Positions 46,342 through 55,172 of a DNA stretch of 64,000 nucleotides are shown in pieces. Position 1 is the first letter of the stretch, and every line of letters starts with the position of its first letter. The notes below the pieces were generated by a model. It worked only from the letters and a program-made list of their open reading frames with translations. It searched no databases and was not told where the DNA came from. Origin of the DNA: Kaistia algarum (GTDB taxonomy: Bacteria > Pseudomonadota > Alphaproteobacteria > Rhizobiales > Kaistiaceae); assembly GCF_026343945.1 (NCBI RefSeq), contig NZ_JAPKNJ010000001.1:1178001-1242000 (forward strand), read 5' to 3'. Position numbers and translations under genes: made by a program.

Positions 46342-47436
46342 TCAGAGACGGGTGCCGTCCGCTGCGAACAGCGAGGCGCGGGCGATGTCGAGGGCCGGGG
46401 ACAGGACCGTGCCCGGCGCGATGCGGACATCGCTCATGATGCGGATGGAGAAGGTCGTGCCGGCATGCTCGGCCCAGATCACCGTATCGGCGCCCATCGG
46501 CTCGACAACGGAAACCGTCGCCGCGATCGTCTGGCGATCCAGCGCAGCGGCGAGTTCGACATGCTCCGGCCGGAAGCCCAGCGTCGCAGGACCCGCCACC
46601 GGCGCGGCGCCGAAGGGGTAGGCGGCGAGGTCCAGCCGCCAGTCGCCGGCCACGAAGTGCGGCCCGCCCTCGGTCTCGATCGCGCCGTCGACGAAGTTCA
46701 TCGCCGGGGCGCCGATGAAGCCGGCGACGAAGCGGTTGACCGGGCGGTGATAGATCTCGGAGGGCGAGGCCAGCTGCTGAATGACGCCGTCCCTCATCAC
46801 GGCGATCCGGTCGGCGAGCGTCAGCGCCTCGACCTGATCATGCGTCACATAGATCATGGTGTTGCCGAGCTGCTGGTGCAGCTTCTTGATCTCGACGCGC
46901 AGTTCGTTGCGGAGCTTGGCGTCGAGATTGGAGAGCGGCTCGTCGAACAGGAAGACGTCGACATCGCGCACCAAAGCCCGGCCGATGGCGACGCGCTGGC
47001 GCTGGCCGCCGGAAAGTTCTGAGGGGCGGCGCTTCAGCAGCGGGCCGAGATGCAGCAGCGCCGCCGCCTTGGCGACGCGCGTCTCGATCTCGGCCTTGGG
47101 CAGGCCGGCGACGCGGAGGCCGAAGGAGAGGTTTCGCTCGACGCTCATGCGCGGATAGAGCGCGTAGGACTGGAACACCATGCCGATGCCGCGCTGGCTC
47201 GGCTCGGCCCAGGTGACGTTCTGGCCCGATATCCATATCTCGCCATCGGCGATGTCGATCAGGCCGGCGATGGCGTTGAGCAGCGTAGACTTGCCGCAGC
47301 CGGACGGGCCGAGCAGCACCAGGAATTCGCCCGACGCGATATCGAGCGAGAGGCGCTCGATCACCGTCGCGCCGCCATAGGCGATGTCGAGTTCGCGGAC
47401 CGATACGGCGGGATCCGGGATCGTTGCGACGGCCAT
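46342..47436 (-). CDS. Sugar ABC transporter ATP-binding protein (UgpC/MsmK family)
   Basis: This 364-residue ATPase has Walker A GPSGCGKSTLL near residue 38, signature LSGGQRQRVAIGRAL near residue 134, Walker B VFLFDEPLSNLDAKLR and the switch histidine of YVTHDQVEAL. A C-terminal TOBE-type regulatory domain continues to the end. It energises the two permeases encoded just upstream; 3 bases separate it from the preceding gene. The family serves binding-protein-dependent sugar uptake. Confidence 0.94.
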   Translation of the reverse strand: MAVATIPDPAVSVRELDIAYGGATVIERLSLDIASGEFLVLLGPSGCGKSTLLNAIAGLIDIADGEIWISGQNVTWAEPSQRGIGMVFQSYALYPRMSVERNLSFGLRVAGLPKAEIETRVAKAAALLHLGPLLKRRPSELSGGQRQRVAIGRALVRDVDVFLFDEPLSNLDAKLRNELRVEIKKLHQQLGNTMIYVTHDQVEALTLADRIAVMRDGVIQQLASPSEIYHRPVNRFVAGFIGAPAMNFVDGAIETEGGPHFVAGDWRLDLAAYPFGAAPVAGPATLGFRPEHVELAAALDRQTIAATVSVVEPMGADTVIWAEHAGTTFSIRIMSDVRIAPGTVLSPALDIARASLFAADGTRL

Positions 47437-47439
47437 GGA

Positions 47440-48327
47440 TTATCCTTTCACGGCGCCGGCGGCTATGCCGCGCACGAACCAGCGTCCCGAGACGAAATAG
47501 ATGACGAGCGGGACAAGGGCGGCGAGCAGGGTCGCGGCCATGTTGACGTTGTAGAAGCGCTCGCCCGTCGTCGTGTTGACAATGTTGTTGAGCTGGACGG
47601 TCATCGGCAGATTGTCGCGGCCGGCGAAGATCAGGCCGAACAGGAAGTCGTTCCAGATGCCCGTCGTCTGGAAAATCGAGGCCACGACGATCATCGGCGT
47701 CGACATCGGCAGGATCACCTCGAGGAAGATCCGCCAGAAGCCGGCACCATCGACCCGCGCCGCCTTGAACAGCTCCACGGGAATCGCGGCGTAGTAATTG
47801 CGGAACAGCAGCGTCACCAGTGGCAGGCCGAACAGCACATGCACCAGCACGACGCCAGCGAGCGAATCCGCGATTCCGATCGCCGCGAAGCCGCGCACCA
47901 GCGGATAGATGAAAATCTGGAACGGCAGGAAGGCGCCCAGCATCAACAGGCCAAAGACCAGCTTCGCACCGGCCGGGCGCCAGAAGGACAGGGCATAGCC
48001 GTTGATCGCGCCGACGATCACCGAAATGGCGACAGAGAGGACCGTGATCTTGACCGAGTTCCAGAAACCGGCGCCGATGCCGTTGCAGGTGAGGCCCGTG
48101 CAGGCGCCGGACCAAGCCGTGACCCAGGCCGAGAGATCGAAATGGGCGGGAAGCGCGAAGATGCGTCCGAGCCGGATCTCGTCCATCGTCTTCAGCGACG
48201 TCACGACCATCACATAGGCCGGCAGCAGAAAGAACGCGGCCGAAACGGCGAGGAAGGCGTAGAGCCCGGCGCGCCCGGCAGTCACGCCCTCCGGCTTCGG
48301 CCCGCGTGGATGCGGCATGGCAGCCAT
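47440..48327 (-). CDS. Sugar ABC transporter permease (MalG type)
   Basis: A 295-residue inner-membrane protein with six membrane segments and the EAA loop YYAAIPVELFKAARVDGAGFWRIFLEVILP near residue 200, which contacts the ATPase. It is of the CUT1/MalG class. The ATG at 48327 overlaps the stop of the other permease gene. Longer upstream frames lie inside that gene and were not used. Confidence 0.92.
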   Translation of the reverse strand: MAAMPHPRGPKPEGVTAGRAGLYAFLAVSAAFFLLPAYVMVVTSLKTMDEIRLGRIFALPAHFDLSAWVTAWSGACTGLTCNGIGAGFWNSVKITVLSVAISVIVGAINGYALSFWRPAGAKLVFGLLMLGAFLPFQIFIYPLVRGFAAIGIADSLAGVVLVHVLFGLPLVTLLFRNYYAAIPVELFKAARVDGAGFWRIFLEVILPMSTPMIVVASIFQTTGIWNDFLFGLIFAGRDNLPMTVQLNNIVNTTTGERFYNVNMAATLLAALVPLVIYFVSGRWFVRGIAAGAVKG

Positions 48328-49292
48328 CAGACCCCTCCTCTCGCCCGGCGGGCGCGCATCGACTGCGCATAGGCATAGGGCGCCAGGATCGCGAGCACGG
48401 TGATCAGCATGATGGTCGAGGCGGCGGTGGCGAGGCCGAGATTCTGGCGGCCGAAAAGATTGTCCATGATGAATTTCGCCGGCACCTCGGACGAGGAGCC
48501 GGGGCCGCCATTGGTCAGCGCCACGACGAGGTCGTAGGTCTTGACGACTCCCATCGCGAGCAGGGTCACGGCGGTGGCCAGTGCCGGGCCGAGCTGCGGC
48601 AGGACGATCGAGGCATAGATGCGCCAGGTCGGGATGCCGTCGACGCGGGCAGCCCGCCATATCTCGCCGTCGACGCCGCGAAGCCCGGCGAGCATCAGCA
48701 CCATGACGAGTCCCGACGCCTGCCAGAGCCCGGCGAGCACGACGGCATAGATGGCGAGGTCGCGGTTCACGATCCAGTCGAAGGTGAAGCTGGTCCAGCC
48801 GAGGGATCGCATCGTTGTCTGGATGCCGAGTTCGGGGTTCATCAGCCATTGCCAGACAAGGCCGGTGACGATGAAGGACATGGCATAGGGATAGAGAAAC
48901 ACGGTTCGAAACGCATTCTCGAAGCGGATCTTCCTGTCGAGCGCGATGGCGAGCAGCGTTCCGACCACGATGCAGCCGGCGATGAACAGCACGCCGAAGA
49001 TGACGAGGTTCTGCAGCGAGATGAGCCAGCGCGTGGTGGCGAAGAGCTTCCGGTACTGCTCGAAACCGACATAGGTCGAGGATGGGAGCATGCGCGAATT
49101 GGTGACGGAGAGTTGCACCGACCAGAGCATGGTGCCGACATAGACGACGAGGACAACGATCCAGGTCGGCACCAGGGTCGCAAAGGCGACCGCCGCGCGG
49201 AGGCGCCTGGGTCGGCCAGCGCCTCGCCCCTTCGCGGGCGAGGCCGGGTCGCGGCTGGGCAAGAGGCGGGCGGCGTCCTGCCCGGCAGCCAC
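48327..49292 (-). CDS. Sugar ABC transporter permease (MalF type)
   Basis: The 321-residue protein has an N-terminal cytoplasmic tail and six hydrophobic segments. The coupling loop GVDGEIWRAARVDGIPTWRIYASIVLPQL is near residue 210, followed by VVALTNGGPGSSSEV, a hallmark of CUT1 MalF-type permeases. It pairs with the MalG-type permease immediately downstream, with overlapping stop and start codons, to form the membrane channel for the imported sugar. Confidence 0.92.
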   Translation of the reverse strand: MAAGQDAARLLPSRDPASPAKGRGAGRPRRLRAAVAFATLVPTWIVVLVVYVGTMLWSVQLSVTNSRMLPSSTYVGFEQYRKLFATTRWLISLQNLVIFGVLFIAGCIVVGTLLAIALDRKIRFENAFRTVFLYPYAMSFIVTGLVWQWLMNPELGIQTTMRSLGWTSFTFDWIVNRDLAIYAVVLAGLWQASGLVMVLMLAGLRGVDGEIWRAARVDGIPTWRIYASIVLPQLGPALATAVTLLAMGVVKTYDLVVALTNGGPGSSSEVPAKFIMDNLFGRQNLGLATAASTIMLITVLAILAPYAYAQSMRARRARGGV

Positions 49293-49296
49293 GGGA

Positions 49297-50529
49297 TCAG
49301 CCCTCGGTGACCGCGGCGGTGAATTTCTCCACCACCTCGTCGCCGCTCATGGCGGGGTTGGCCCAGAACTCGCCGATCAGGTCGGTGACGGCGCCGACCT
49401 TGGCCGGGGTGATGATGATCGCGTGCTCCGGCGCGACCTTGCCAGCGGCGAGCAGCGCCACACCCTTCTGCGCGCAGGCGTCGAGGCTGGAAGTGTCGAC
49501 ATCCTTGCGGACCGGGAACGAGCCCTTCTTCTTGGCGAACTCGACCTGGATCTTCGGATCCATGATCACCTCGGCAAGCAGCGCCTGCGCCTTGTCCTGC
49601 TCGGCCTTGCCGGTCTTCGGGAATGCCATGGCATCGCCGATGATGACCATGCCGTCCGATCCCGGCGCCAGCGCGCAGCCATAGTCGGTGCCGAGCGTCT
49701 TGCCGGCATTGATGAACTCGCCCTTGGCCCAGTCGCCCATGAACTGGACGCCGGCCTTGCCGGAGATGACCATGGCCGTGGCGTCGTTCCAGTTGCGGCC
49801 CGGCGAGGACGCGTCGACATAGTCCCGCATCTTGCCGAAGATCTCGACCGTCTTCTTGAAACCGTCCGACTTGAGGGTCGCCTCGTCGCCGGCATAGACC
49901 TTGCCGAAACCCTCGACGCCGACCTGCGACAGCAGAATCGCGTTGAAGACCTTCACTTCCTGCCAGGCCTGGCCACCCCAGGCGATCGGCACGAGGCCCG
50001 CCGCCTTGATCTTGTCCATGTCAGCGAAGAACTCGTCCCAGCTCGCCGGTTCGGCGGCGATGCCGACCTTGTCGAAGACGGGCTTCGAATAGAACATCCA
50101 GCTCTCGCCATGCATGGAGATCGGCGCGAGATAGATATGGCCGTCATAGCCGAGCGTCGCATAGAGATTGGCGGGAACCGCGTCCGGCCATTTGCCTGCC
50201 GTCGCCACCGCGTCGACATTGTTGAGCAGGCCCTGCTCCATCAATTCGCGCTGGTCGAGGCCGAAGATGACGCTGCGGGCGGTGGGCGGATTGCCGGAAA
50301 GGATGCGGCTCGTATAGGCGGCATTGGCGCTCTCGAAGCCGGCGATCGAGGCGTCGGACCATTCACCGCCGCGCGCGTTGAACTCGTCGATAATGACCTT
50401 GACCGCGGCGGCTTCGCCGCCCGAGGTCCAGGAATGCATCACTTCGGCCGGCAGCTTGTCGTCGGCATGAACCGAGGACACGATCAGCAGCGCGGAACAG
50501 CAAAGAAGGGCTTTCGTCAGTCTCGTCAT
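49297..50529 (-). CDS. Sugar-binding protein of ABC transporter (family 1)
   Basis: The 410-residue periplasmic protein has a signal peptide (LLCCSALLIVSSVHA). The mature protein has the family 1 pattern: EVMHSWTSGGEAAAVKVIIDEFNARGG, the central WDEFFADMDKIKAAGLVPIAWGGQAW, and GKAGVQFMGDWAKGEF. It delivers a sugar to the permeases encoded next in the operon. The overall sequence resembles glucose/mannose-type binding proteins, but specificity cannot be fixed from the sequence. It lies between the epimerase and the MalF-type permease. Confidence 0.92.
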   Translation of the reverse strand: MTRLTKALLCCSALLIVSSVHADDKLPAEVMHSWTSGGEAAAVKVIIDEFNARGGEWSDASIAGFESANAAYTSRILSGNPPTARSVIFGLDQRELMEQGLLNNVDAVATAGKWPDAVPANLYATLGYDGHIYLAPISMHGESWMFYSKPVFDKVGIAAEPASWDEFFADMDKIKAAGLVPIAWGGQAWQEVKVFNAILLSQVGVEGFGKVYAGDEATLKSDGFKKTVEIFGKMRDYVDASSPGRNWNDATAMVISGKAGVQFMGDWAKGEFINAGKTLGTDYGCALAPGSDGMVIIGDAMAFPKTGKAEQDKAQALLAEVIMDPKIQVEFAKKKGSFPVRKDVDTSSLDACAQKGVALLAAGKVAPEHAIIITPAKVGAVTDLIGEFWANPAMSGDEVVEKFTAAVTEG

Positions 50530-50608
50530 GAATTCACCTCTGCAAGGATGGGGCCCTCTTGCGGGGCCTTGCTGAAGGAGGCGGCGGAGGCGCCGCCTCC
50601 GGATGGGA

Positions 50609-51562
50609 TCAGATGTAGGTCGGCGCCAACGCCGTACGGATGAATTTAAGGCCGTCGGCGATGTCGGCGATCGGATCGGGGGCCGCGTCGAGCTCGAGAA
50701 TCGCCCAGCCTTCATACTGCGTGTCGCGCAGCAGCTTCACGAAAGCGTGCCAATCGACGCGGCCAATGCCGAAGCCACAGAAATAGGGCCTGTGGCGCTC
50801 GTGGATCTTCTCGTCGATCGGCGTATCCGCCGGCATCGGCCCGATCGCATCCTTCCAGTGCGCGATGACCATGCGCTCGCGATGGCGCTCGATCACCTTG
50901 AGCGGATCGGCGCCGGCAACGATCAGATGGGCGGTATCCGGGCAGAAATGGACATAGGCCGGGTCGGTCAGCAGCATAAACAGATCGACGTCGCGACTCG
51001 AACAGAACATCGAATGCGCCTCGGTATGGAGCGCCAGCTTGATGCCGTGCTTCGCCGTCAGCGCGCCGAGGCGGTTCAGGAAATCAGCGAGTTCCGTCGC
51101 AGCCTTCCAATCAACGAACTGGACGGGCTCGGCGCCCGGCGTCTGGCGCATCGGCAGGCCGATGACCATCGCCTCGCCGCCGCAGGCCTTGATGAAGGCG
51201 GCATAGTCGCCGGCGCTCGCCAGGATCTTCGCCTGCACGGCGGGATCAGCGATCGAGGCGCCATGCTCCAACTCGGCAAAGAAGCCCGAGGCGAGCGACA
51301 GGCCGCGCTTCGAAAGCTCGGCGGCGAAGGCCTCGACGGAACCATAGGTCTTCACCGCATCGCGCCAGTTGAACGGCGAGAAGGTCGGCTCGACGCCGGT
51401 AACGCCCGATGCCTGGATTGCGTCGAGGATCTTGTCCCAGAACGCGCGCGGCTCGGCCTTCGCATGAGCGATGATCGCGTCATAGCTGTCGACGCCCCAG
51501 AAATCGGGGTGGAAAAACGTCACCAGATCCACGCCGAATTTCAGCTTCTTTGCCTCGACCAT
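50609..51562 (-). CDS. Sugar phosphate isomerase/epimerase (AP endonuclease 2 fold)
   Basis: This 317-residue TIM-barrel enzyme of the xylose-isomerase-like superfamily shows KLALHTEAHSMFCSS with metal-binding histidine and glutamate, YVHFCPDTAHL, MVIAHWKDAI, and the terminal GWAILELDAA. Divalent-metal-dependent isomerases or epimerases of sugars and inositols have this pattern. ATG 51562 follows GGAAGAG and is preferred over the ATG at 51574 and the farther one at 51604. It is the first gene of the leftward sugar operon, directly downstream of the LacI-type operators. Confidence 0.88.
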   Translation of the reverse strand: MVEAKKLKFGVDLVTFFHPDFWGVDSYDAIIAHAKAEPRAFWDKILDAIQASGVTGVEPTFSPFNWRDAVKTYGSVEAFAAELSKRGLSLASGFFAELEHGASIADPAVQAKILASAGDYAAFIKACGGEAMVIGLPMRQTPGAEPVQFVDWKAATELADFLNRLGALTAKHGIKLALHTEAHSMFCSSRDVDLFMLLTDPAYVHFCPDTAHLIVAGADPLKVIERHRERMVIAHWKDAIGPMPADTPIDEKIHERHRPYFCGFGIGRVDWHAFVKLLRDTQYEGWAILELDAAPDPIADIADGLKFIRTALAPTYI

Positions 51563-51653
51563 CGTCTCTTCCATCCATGCAGGCGGCGCCCGCGCAGCGG
51601 ACATCCGCGATCCGGCCTCGGCTGGATCATTTAAAAATCAATGCGTTATGGGT

Positions 51654-51669
51654 TGGCAATCGATTGCCA
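51654..51669. promoter_or_regulatory. LacI-type operator, copy 1
   Basis: TGGCAATCGATTGCCA is a perfect 16-bp palindrome with the central CG typical of LacI-family sites. It lies 92 bases before the epimerase start and matches copy 2 exactly. Confidence 0.9.
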
Positions 51670-51711
51670 TGCACCTAGATTAGCCGAGTCCGGAAAATGT
51701 GCAACGGGTTT

Positions 51712-51727
51712 TGGCAATCGATTGCCA
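51712..51727. promoter_or_regulatory. LacI-type operator, copy 2
   Basis: The same TGGCAATCGATTGCCA, 58 bases from copy 1 centre to centre and 52 bases before the LacI gene start. The pair could be bridged by a LacI tetramer, or could separately control the two divergent promoters. Confidence 0.9.
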
Positions 51728-51779
51728 GAAAATTCCGATATCGGTTTCGGCGAGCCGCCGAATCGCGTGGAATGGGGTC

Positions 51780-52850
51780 ATGAAGAAGAGAACGGCAGGA
51801 ACGCATGAGGGCGCCGGCCCGTTGATGAGCGACGTCGCCCGCCTCGCCGGCGTCGCCGTCTCGACGGTGAGCCGCGCGCTCGCCAATCCGGGCAGGGTCA
51901 ATGAGGAAACGCGCCAGCGCATTGCGGCGGCGGCCGAGCAGCTCGGCTACACCCCCAACGCCGCGGCGCGGAATTTGCGCGTCGGCCGATCCGACATCGT
52001 CATGGTCGTGCTGCCCGGCCCGCTGTTCTATGGCGCCTCGCAGACCGTCTCCGAGGTCCTGGAGGGCGTCGACACCGAACTGACGAGGGCCGGATTCCAT
52101 CTTCTCATCGCCAATCTCGATCGCGACGAGGAAACGGAACGGCACATTCTCGACCTCGCTTTCGGCGGCACGATACGGGGCGCGATCATTCTCGCCTCCG
52201 AACTCCCGCGCCACGGCAACCGCACGCTCTCGGACGCCGGCATCCCGATCGTCTCGGTGCTGCTCGATCTGACCGGCAAGGGCGTGCCCAGCGTCGTGAC
52301 GAACGAGCGAGAGGCGATGCGCGAGGCGACGCACCGGCTTATCGCGACTGGCCATCGCCACTTTTATTACGTGGCCGGGCCGATCGGCAATTTCCACGAT
52401 GTCGAGCGCTATGGCGGTCTGGTGGAGGCGCTGGACGAGGCGGGCCTCGGCGAGGCTGCCGTCCGGCGCTTCGGGCAGTCCTATGAATTCCGCGAAGGCT
52501 TCGCCTGCGGCAGCGCCGCCGCGGCGGAATTTCTCGGCCTCGACGAACGTCCTACCGCCGTGGTCTGCTGCAGCGACGACATCGCCATCGCCTTCATGCA
52601 CACGATCCGGCGGGCAGGCGTCGCCGTGCCCGACGAGGTTTCGGTGATGGGTTTCGACGGCGCGGCGGTCGGCGAATTCTGCGGTCCCGGCCTTGCTACC
52701 ATCCGCCAGCCCACGGTCGGCATGGGCGCGACGGCCGCGCAGGGGCTGCTGAAGGCCATAGCCGGCGAGGCCGCGCTCGCCGAGCGCACCGTGCTCGCCA
52801 GCGAATGGCTGGAACGCGGCAGCACGGCGCCGGCGCCTATGCCCCGCTGA
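51780..52850 (+). CDS. LacI-family transcriptional regulator of the sugar operon
   Basis: This 356-residue repressor has an N-terminal LacI helix-turn-helix (SDVARLAGVAVSTVSRALANPGRV, about residues 16-40) with the hinge RNLRVGRSDIVMVV. A periplasmic-binding-protein-like effector domain follows, for example VVCCSDDIAIAFMHTIRRAGVAVPDEVSVMGFD. ATG 51780 was chosen because the upstream frame would run through the operator at 51712. It is divergent from the sugar operon and almost certainly binds the two identical palindromes between them. Confidence 0.93.
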   Translation: MKKRTAGTHEGAGPLMSDVARLAGVAVSTVSRALANPGRVNEETRQRIAAAAEQLGYTPNAAARNLRVGRSDIVMVVLPGPLFYGASQTVSEVLEGVDTELTRAGFHLLIANLDRDEETERHILDLAFGGTIRGAIILASELPRHGNRTLSDAGIPIVSVLLDLTGKGVPSVVTNEREAMREATHRLIATGHRHFYYVAGPIGNFHDVERYGGLVEALDEAGLGEAAVRRFGQSYEFREGFACGSAAAAEFLGLDERPTAVVCCSDDIAIAFMHTIRRAGVAVPDEVSVMGFDGAAVGEFCGPGLATIRQPTVGMGATAAQGLLKAIAGEAALAERTVLASEWLERGSTAPAPMPR

Positions 52851-53643
52851 CGGGCACCCGATCGAGGAAATCCACCAGCGCTGCGTCAAAGGCCGCGCGC
52901 TGCTCGATGGGTGCCATGTGGCCCGCTTCCTCGATCACAACGAGATCGGAGCCCGCAACTCGGGCCTGCAGGTCCCGCAGCGTCGCAACCGAGGCGAAGG
53001 GATCGCTGTCGGCAGCAATGAAACGGACGGGCACGCGCGTCCGGTCGAGGACCGGCCGATAGTCGGTGCCGTAGCTGGACCGGAAGGCGCGGACAAGCGC
53101 TGCCTGATCCATAGCCGCACGCCAGTGGATGAAGCGCTCTACCTCAGCAGGATGAGACGCCGCCCAGTCCGGATGCCAGATCGCCGCCGCCTGCTCGCCC
53201 GCGAAAGCTAGCGGACCCAGACCTTCGGCACGCGCCAGCATCGCCTCGGTGCCGACCTCGCCTGCGGCCGTCGAATGGACGCCGCAGCAGGCGATGACCG
53301 CTCCCGCGATCCGCTCCGGAACGCGGCCCAGCATCGCGGCCGCGATGATGCCGCCCAGCGAAAAGCCGGCCATTGCGAAACGCTCCACGCCGAGCGCGTC
53401 CAGGACGGCGATCATATCCTGCGCATAGAGGTCGATCGAATAGGGTGCCTCCGGCTTCTCGGTCAGCCCCATGCCCCGCAGGTCGGGCGCGATGACACGC
53501 CAACCGAGATCGGCCAGAGTCTCGATCTGACCGATCCACAGCGTATGGTCCCAACCAAGGCCATGGACCAGCAGGACAGGCGGGCCGTCAGCCGGCCCCG
53601 CTAGAGCGACGTGATGCTCGATGCCATTGGCGCCTATCGACAT
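52837..53643 (-). CDS. Alpha/beta hydrolase (3-oxoadipate enol-lactonase-like)
   Basis: The 268-residue protein has the alpha/beta hydrolase fold: VLLVHGLGWDHTLW with the oxyanion-hole HG, APDLRGMGLTEKP, nucleophile elbow AGFSLGG near residue 94, the DSDPFASV acid region, and catalytic histidine in EEAGHMAPIEQ. The substrate is not known. ATG 53643 is preferred since a palindromic regulatory box lies in the longer N-terminal extension. It is divergent from the NitT/TauT-type transport operon and probably shares its control. Its last 14 bases overlap the end of the convergent lacI gene. Confidence 0.88.
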   Translation of the reverse strand: MSIGANGIEHHVALAGPADGPPVLLVHGLGWDHTLWIGQIETLADLGWRVIAPDLRGMGLTEKPEAPYSIDLYAQDMIAVLDALGVERFAMAGFSLGGIIAAAMLGRVPERIAGAVIACCGVHSTAAGEVGTEAMLARAEGLGPLAFAGEQAAAIWHPDWAASHPAEVERFIHWRAAMDQAALVRAFRSSYGTDYRPVLDRTRVPVRFIAADSDPFASVATLRDLQARVAGSDLVVIEEAGHMAPIEQRAAFDAALVDFLDRVPVSGA

Positions 53644-53687
53644 GATGATTCTGCCCAGAAAAGAGACATCTGCCGACTTTTCCAACA

Positions 53688-53707
53688 TTGCCGATAATTG
53701 TCGGCAA
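53688..53707. promoter_or_regulatory. Candidate operator between hydrolase and transporter genes
   Basis: TTGCCGATAATTGTCGGCAA pairs at nine of ten positions as a palindrome. It lies 45 bases before the hydrolase start and 104 bases before the binding-protein gene. It shares the TTGTCG core with sites at 61829 and 62626 near the GntR gene, so it may bind that regulator. Confidence 0.6.
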
Positions 53708-53811
53708 AACGTCATTTTGTAGAAAGTCCGCTTTCGGCGCGTTTCTTTTGGCACAGAGATTGCTGTCTTGGCCAGTAGTCACTTCCAGAAGGGACGCCAG
53801 AAAGGCTCGCC

Positions 53812-54882
53812 ATGACCGAAAAGAAACTGCCCTTTGTCGCGAACACTGCCTCGCTTGCCATGCCCGCGCTCAACCGCCGTTCGCTTCTGAAGGCCGGCGG
53901 CGGCCTGCTGGCTGGCGTCTTCGTCGCGCCCGGCGCCATGTCGCTCGGGGCCAAGAGGGCCTATGCGGCCGACGCCTTCGTGCATCAGCTTGGCTGGATC
54001 AAGTCGATCCAGTTCGGCGGCCATTTCGCCGCGATCGACCAGGGCTATTTCGCCGCCGAAGGCATCGACGCCGAATTCCTCGCCGGCGGCCCCGGCACGG
54101 ACGGCACGGCCGTCGTCGTGAGCGGCCAGGCGATGACCTCCGACAGCGACGTCGAGGGCGTAATCCGCACCCGCATCAGCGGCGTGCCGGTCAAGGCCTT
54201 CGCCGCGATCATGCAGAAGGCGCCGGGCGCGATCATGTCGCTCGCCTCCAAGCCGATCAAGACTCTGGCCGATTTCCCCGGCAAGACGATCGCCCTGCCG
54301 AATGCCACGCGTCCGCAGATGGACGTGCTGATGAAGGCGGCCGGTCTCGACCCGTCCTCGGTCAACTATGTGCCCGTCGGCACGGATCCGGGCATGCTCG
54401 CGGCCGGCCAGGTCGACGGCTATTATGGCTGGGCCACCAACCAGGGCGTGATGCTGAAGACGCGCGGCGTCGACATCGAGGTCGCCTATATGAACGACCT
54501 CGGCCTGCCGGGCTATGCCGGCGTGCTCTACGCTACCGACGAGTCGATCGACACCAAGGCCGATCTGATCACTCGCTGGCTCAAGGCCGAGATCAAGGGC
54601 TGGCAGTGGTTCCTCGACAATCCCGACGCCATGGCCAAGCTCATGGTCGACAAATATGGCCAGCGCGGCCTCGATCTGAAGGCACAGACGGTGGAAGCCG
54701 GCGTCTACAAGGACTTCATCCCGGTCGGCGACGCGGCGACGCATGGCCTCCTGTGGATCGAGCCCTCCGTGTTCCAGCAGGGCATCGAGTTCTCGATCAA
54801 GGCCGGCGATCTGAAGGAAGGCCAGGTCAAGGTCGAGGACGTGGTCACGCAGAAGCTGATCGCCGCCGCCCACGGGAAGTGA
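53812..54882 (+). CDS. ABC transporter substrate-binding protein (NMT1/SsuA-like, Tat signal)
   Basis: This 356-residue protein has a twin-arginine signal, NRRSLLKAGGGLLAGVFVAP, near residues 22-41, and so is folded before export. The mature part follows the NMT1/THI5/SsuA pattern: LGWIKSIQFGGHFAAIDQGYFAAEGID, then LADFPGKTIALPNATRPQMDVLMKAAGLD, then VDGYYGWATNQGVML. Family members bind sulfonates, pyrimidine precursors, nitrate or similar small compounds. It opens the importer operon; a repeat-containing gap of 290 bases precedes the ATPase gene. Confidence 0.9.
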   Translation: MTEKKLPFVANTASLAMPALNRRSLLKAGGGLLAGVFVAPGAMSLGAKRAYAADAFVHQLGWIKSIQFGGHFAAIDQGYFAAEGIDAEFLAGGPGTDGTAVVVSGQAMTSDSDVEGVIRTRISGVPVKAFAAIMQKAPGAIMSLASKPIKTLADFPGKTIALPNATRPQMDVLMKAAGLDPSSVNYVPVGTDPGMLAAGQVDGYYGWATNQGVMLKTRGVDIEVAYMNDLGLPGYAGVLYATDESIDTKADLITRWLKAEIKGWQWFLDNPDAMAKLMVDKYGQRGLDLKAQTVEAGVYKDFIPVGDAATHGLLWIEPSVFQQGIEFSIKAGDLKEGQVKVEDVVTQKLIAAAHGK

Positions 54883-54951
54883 TGCGTTAGGAGCCTCCCA
54901 TTGAGGATTCCTCTGCAAAGCGTCGAGGTGCTGCCGTCGCTCCATGCTCCG

Positions 54952-55048
54952 CCGTCATCCCGTGCCTGACACGGGATCCATTCAGCCGAGGCACAAAACA
55001 TCTGAACGCTTCAGGCTGCATGGATCCCGGCTTTCGTCGGGATGACGG
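54952..55048. repeat. Large inverted repeat of the GTCATCCCG...GGGATCCAT type
   Basis: The left arm (54952-54981, CCGTCATCCCG...CGGGATCCAT) and right arm (55020-55048, ATGGATCCCGG...CGGGATGACGG) are near-exact inverse copies, and each is itself partly palindromic. It lies between the binding-protein and ATPase genes of one operon. It could lower downstream expression or stabilise upstream mRNA, as known palindromic intergenic repeats do. Confidence 0.8.
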
Positions 55049-55172
55049 AGGACTGGACGAGGGTTGGAGGCTCTGTCCCGACGGGGCAGGCCTCCTCTTG
55101 CTGATGAATCCCTTTGCGGGAGGATTCAGCGGATTAAGGACCGCCGACGGTCATCCGGAGTAATGTTGAGCC

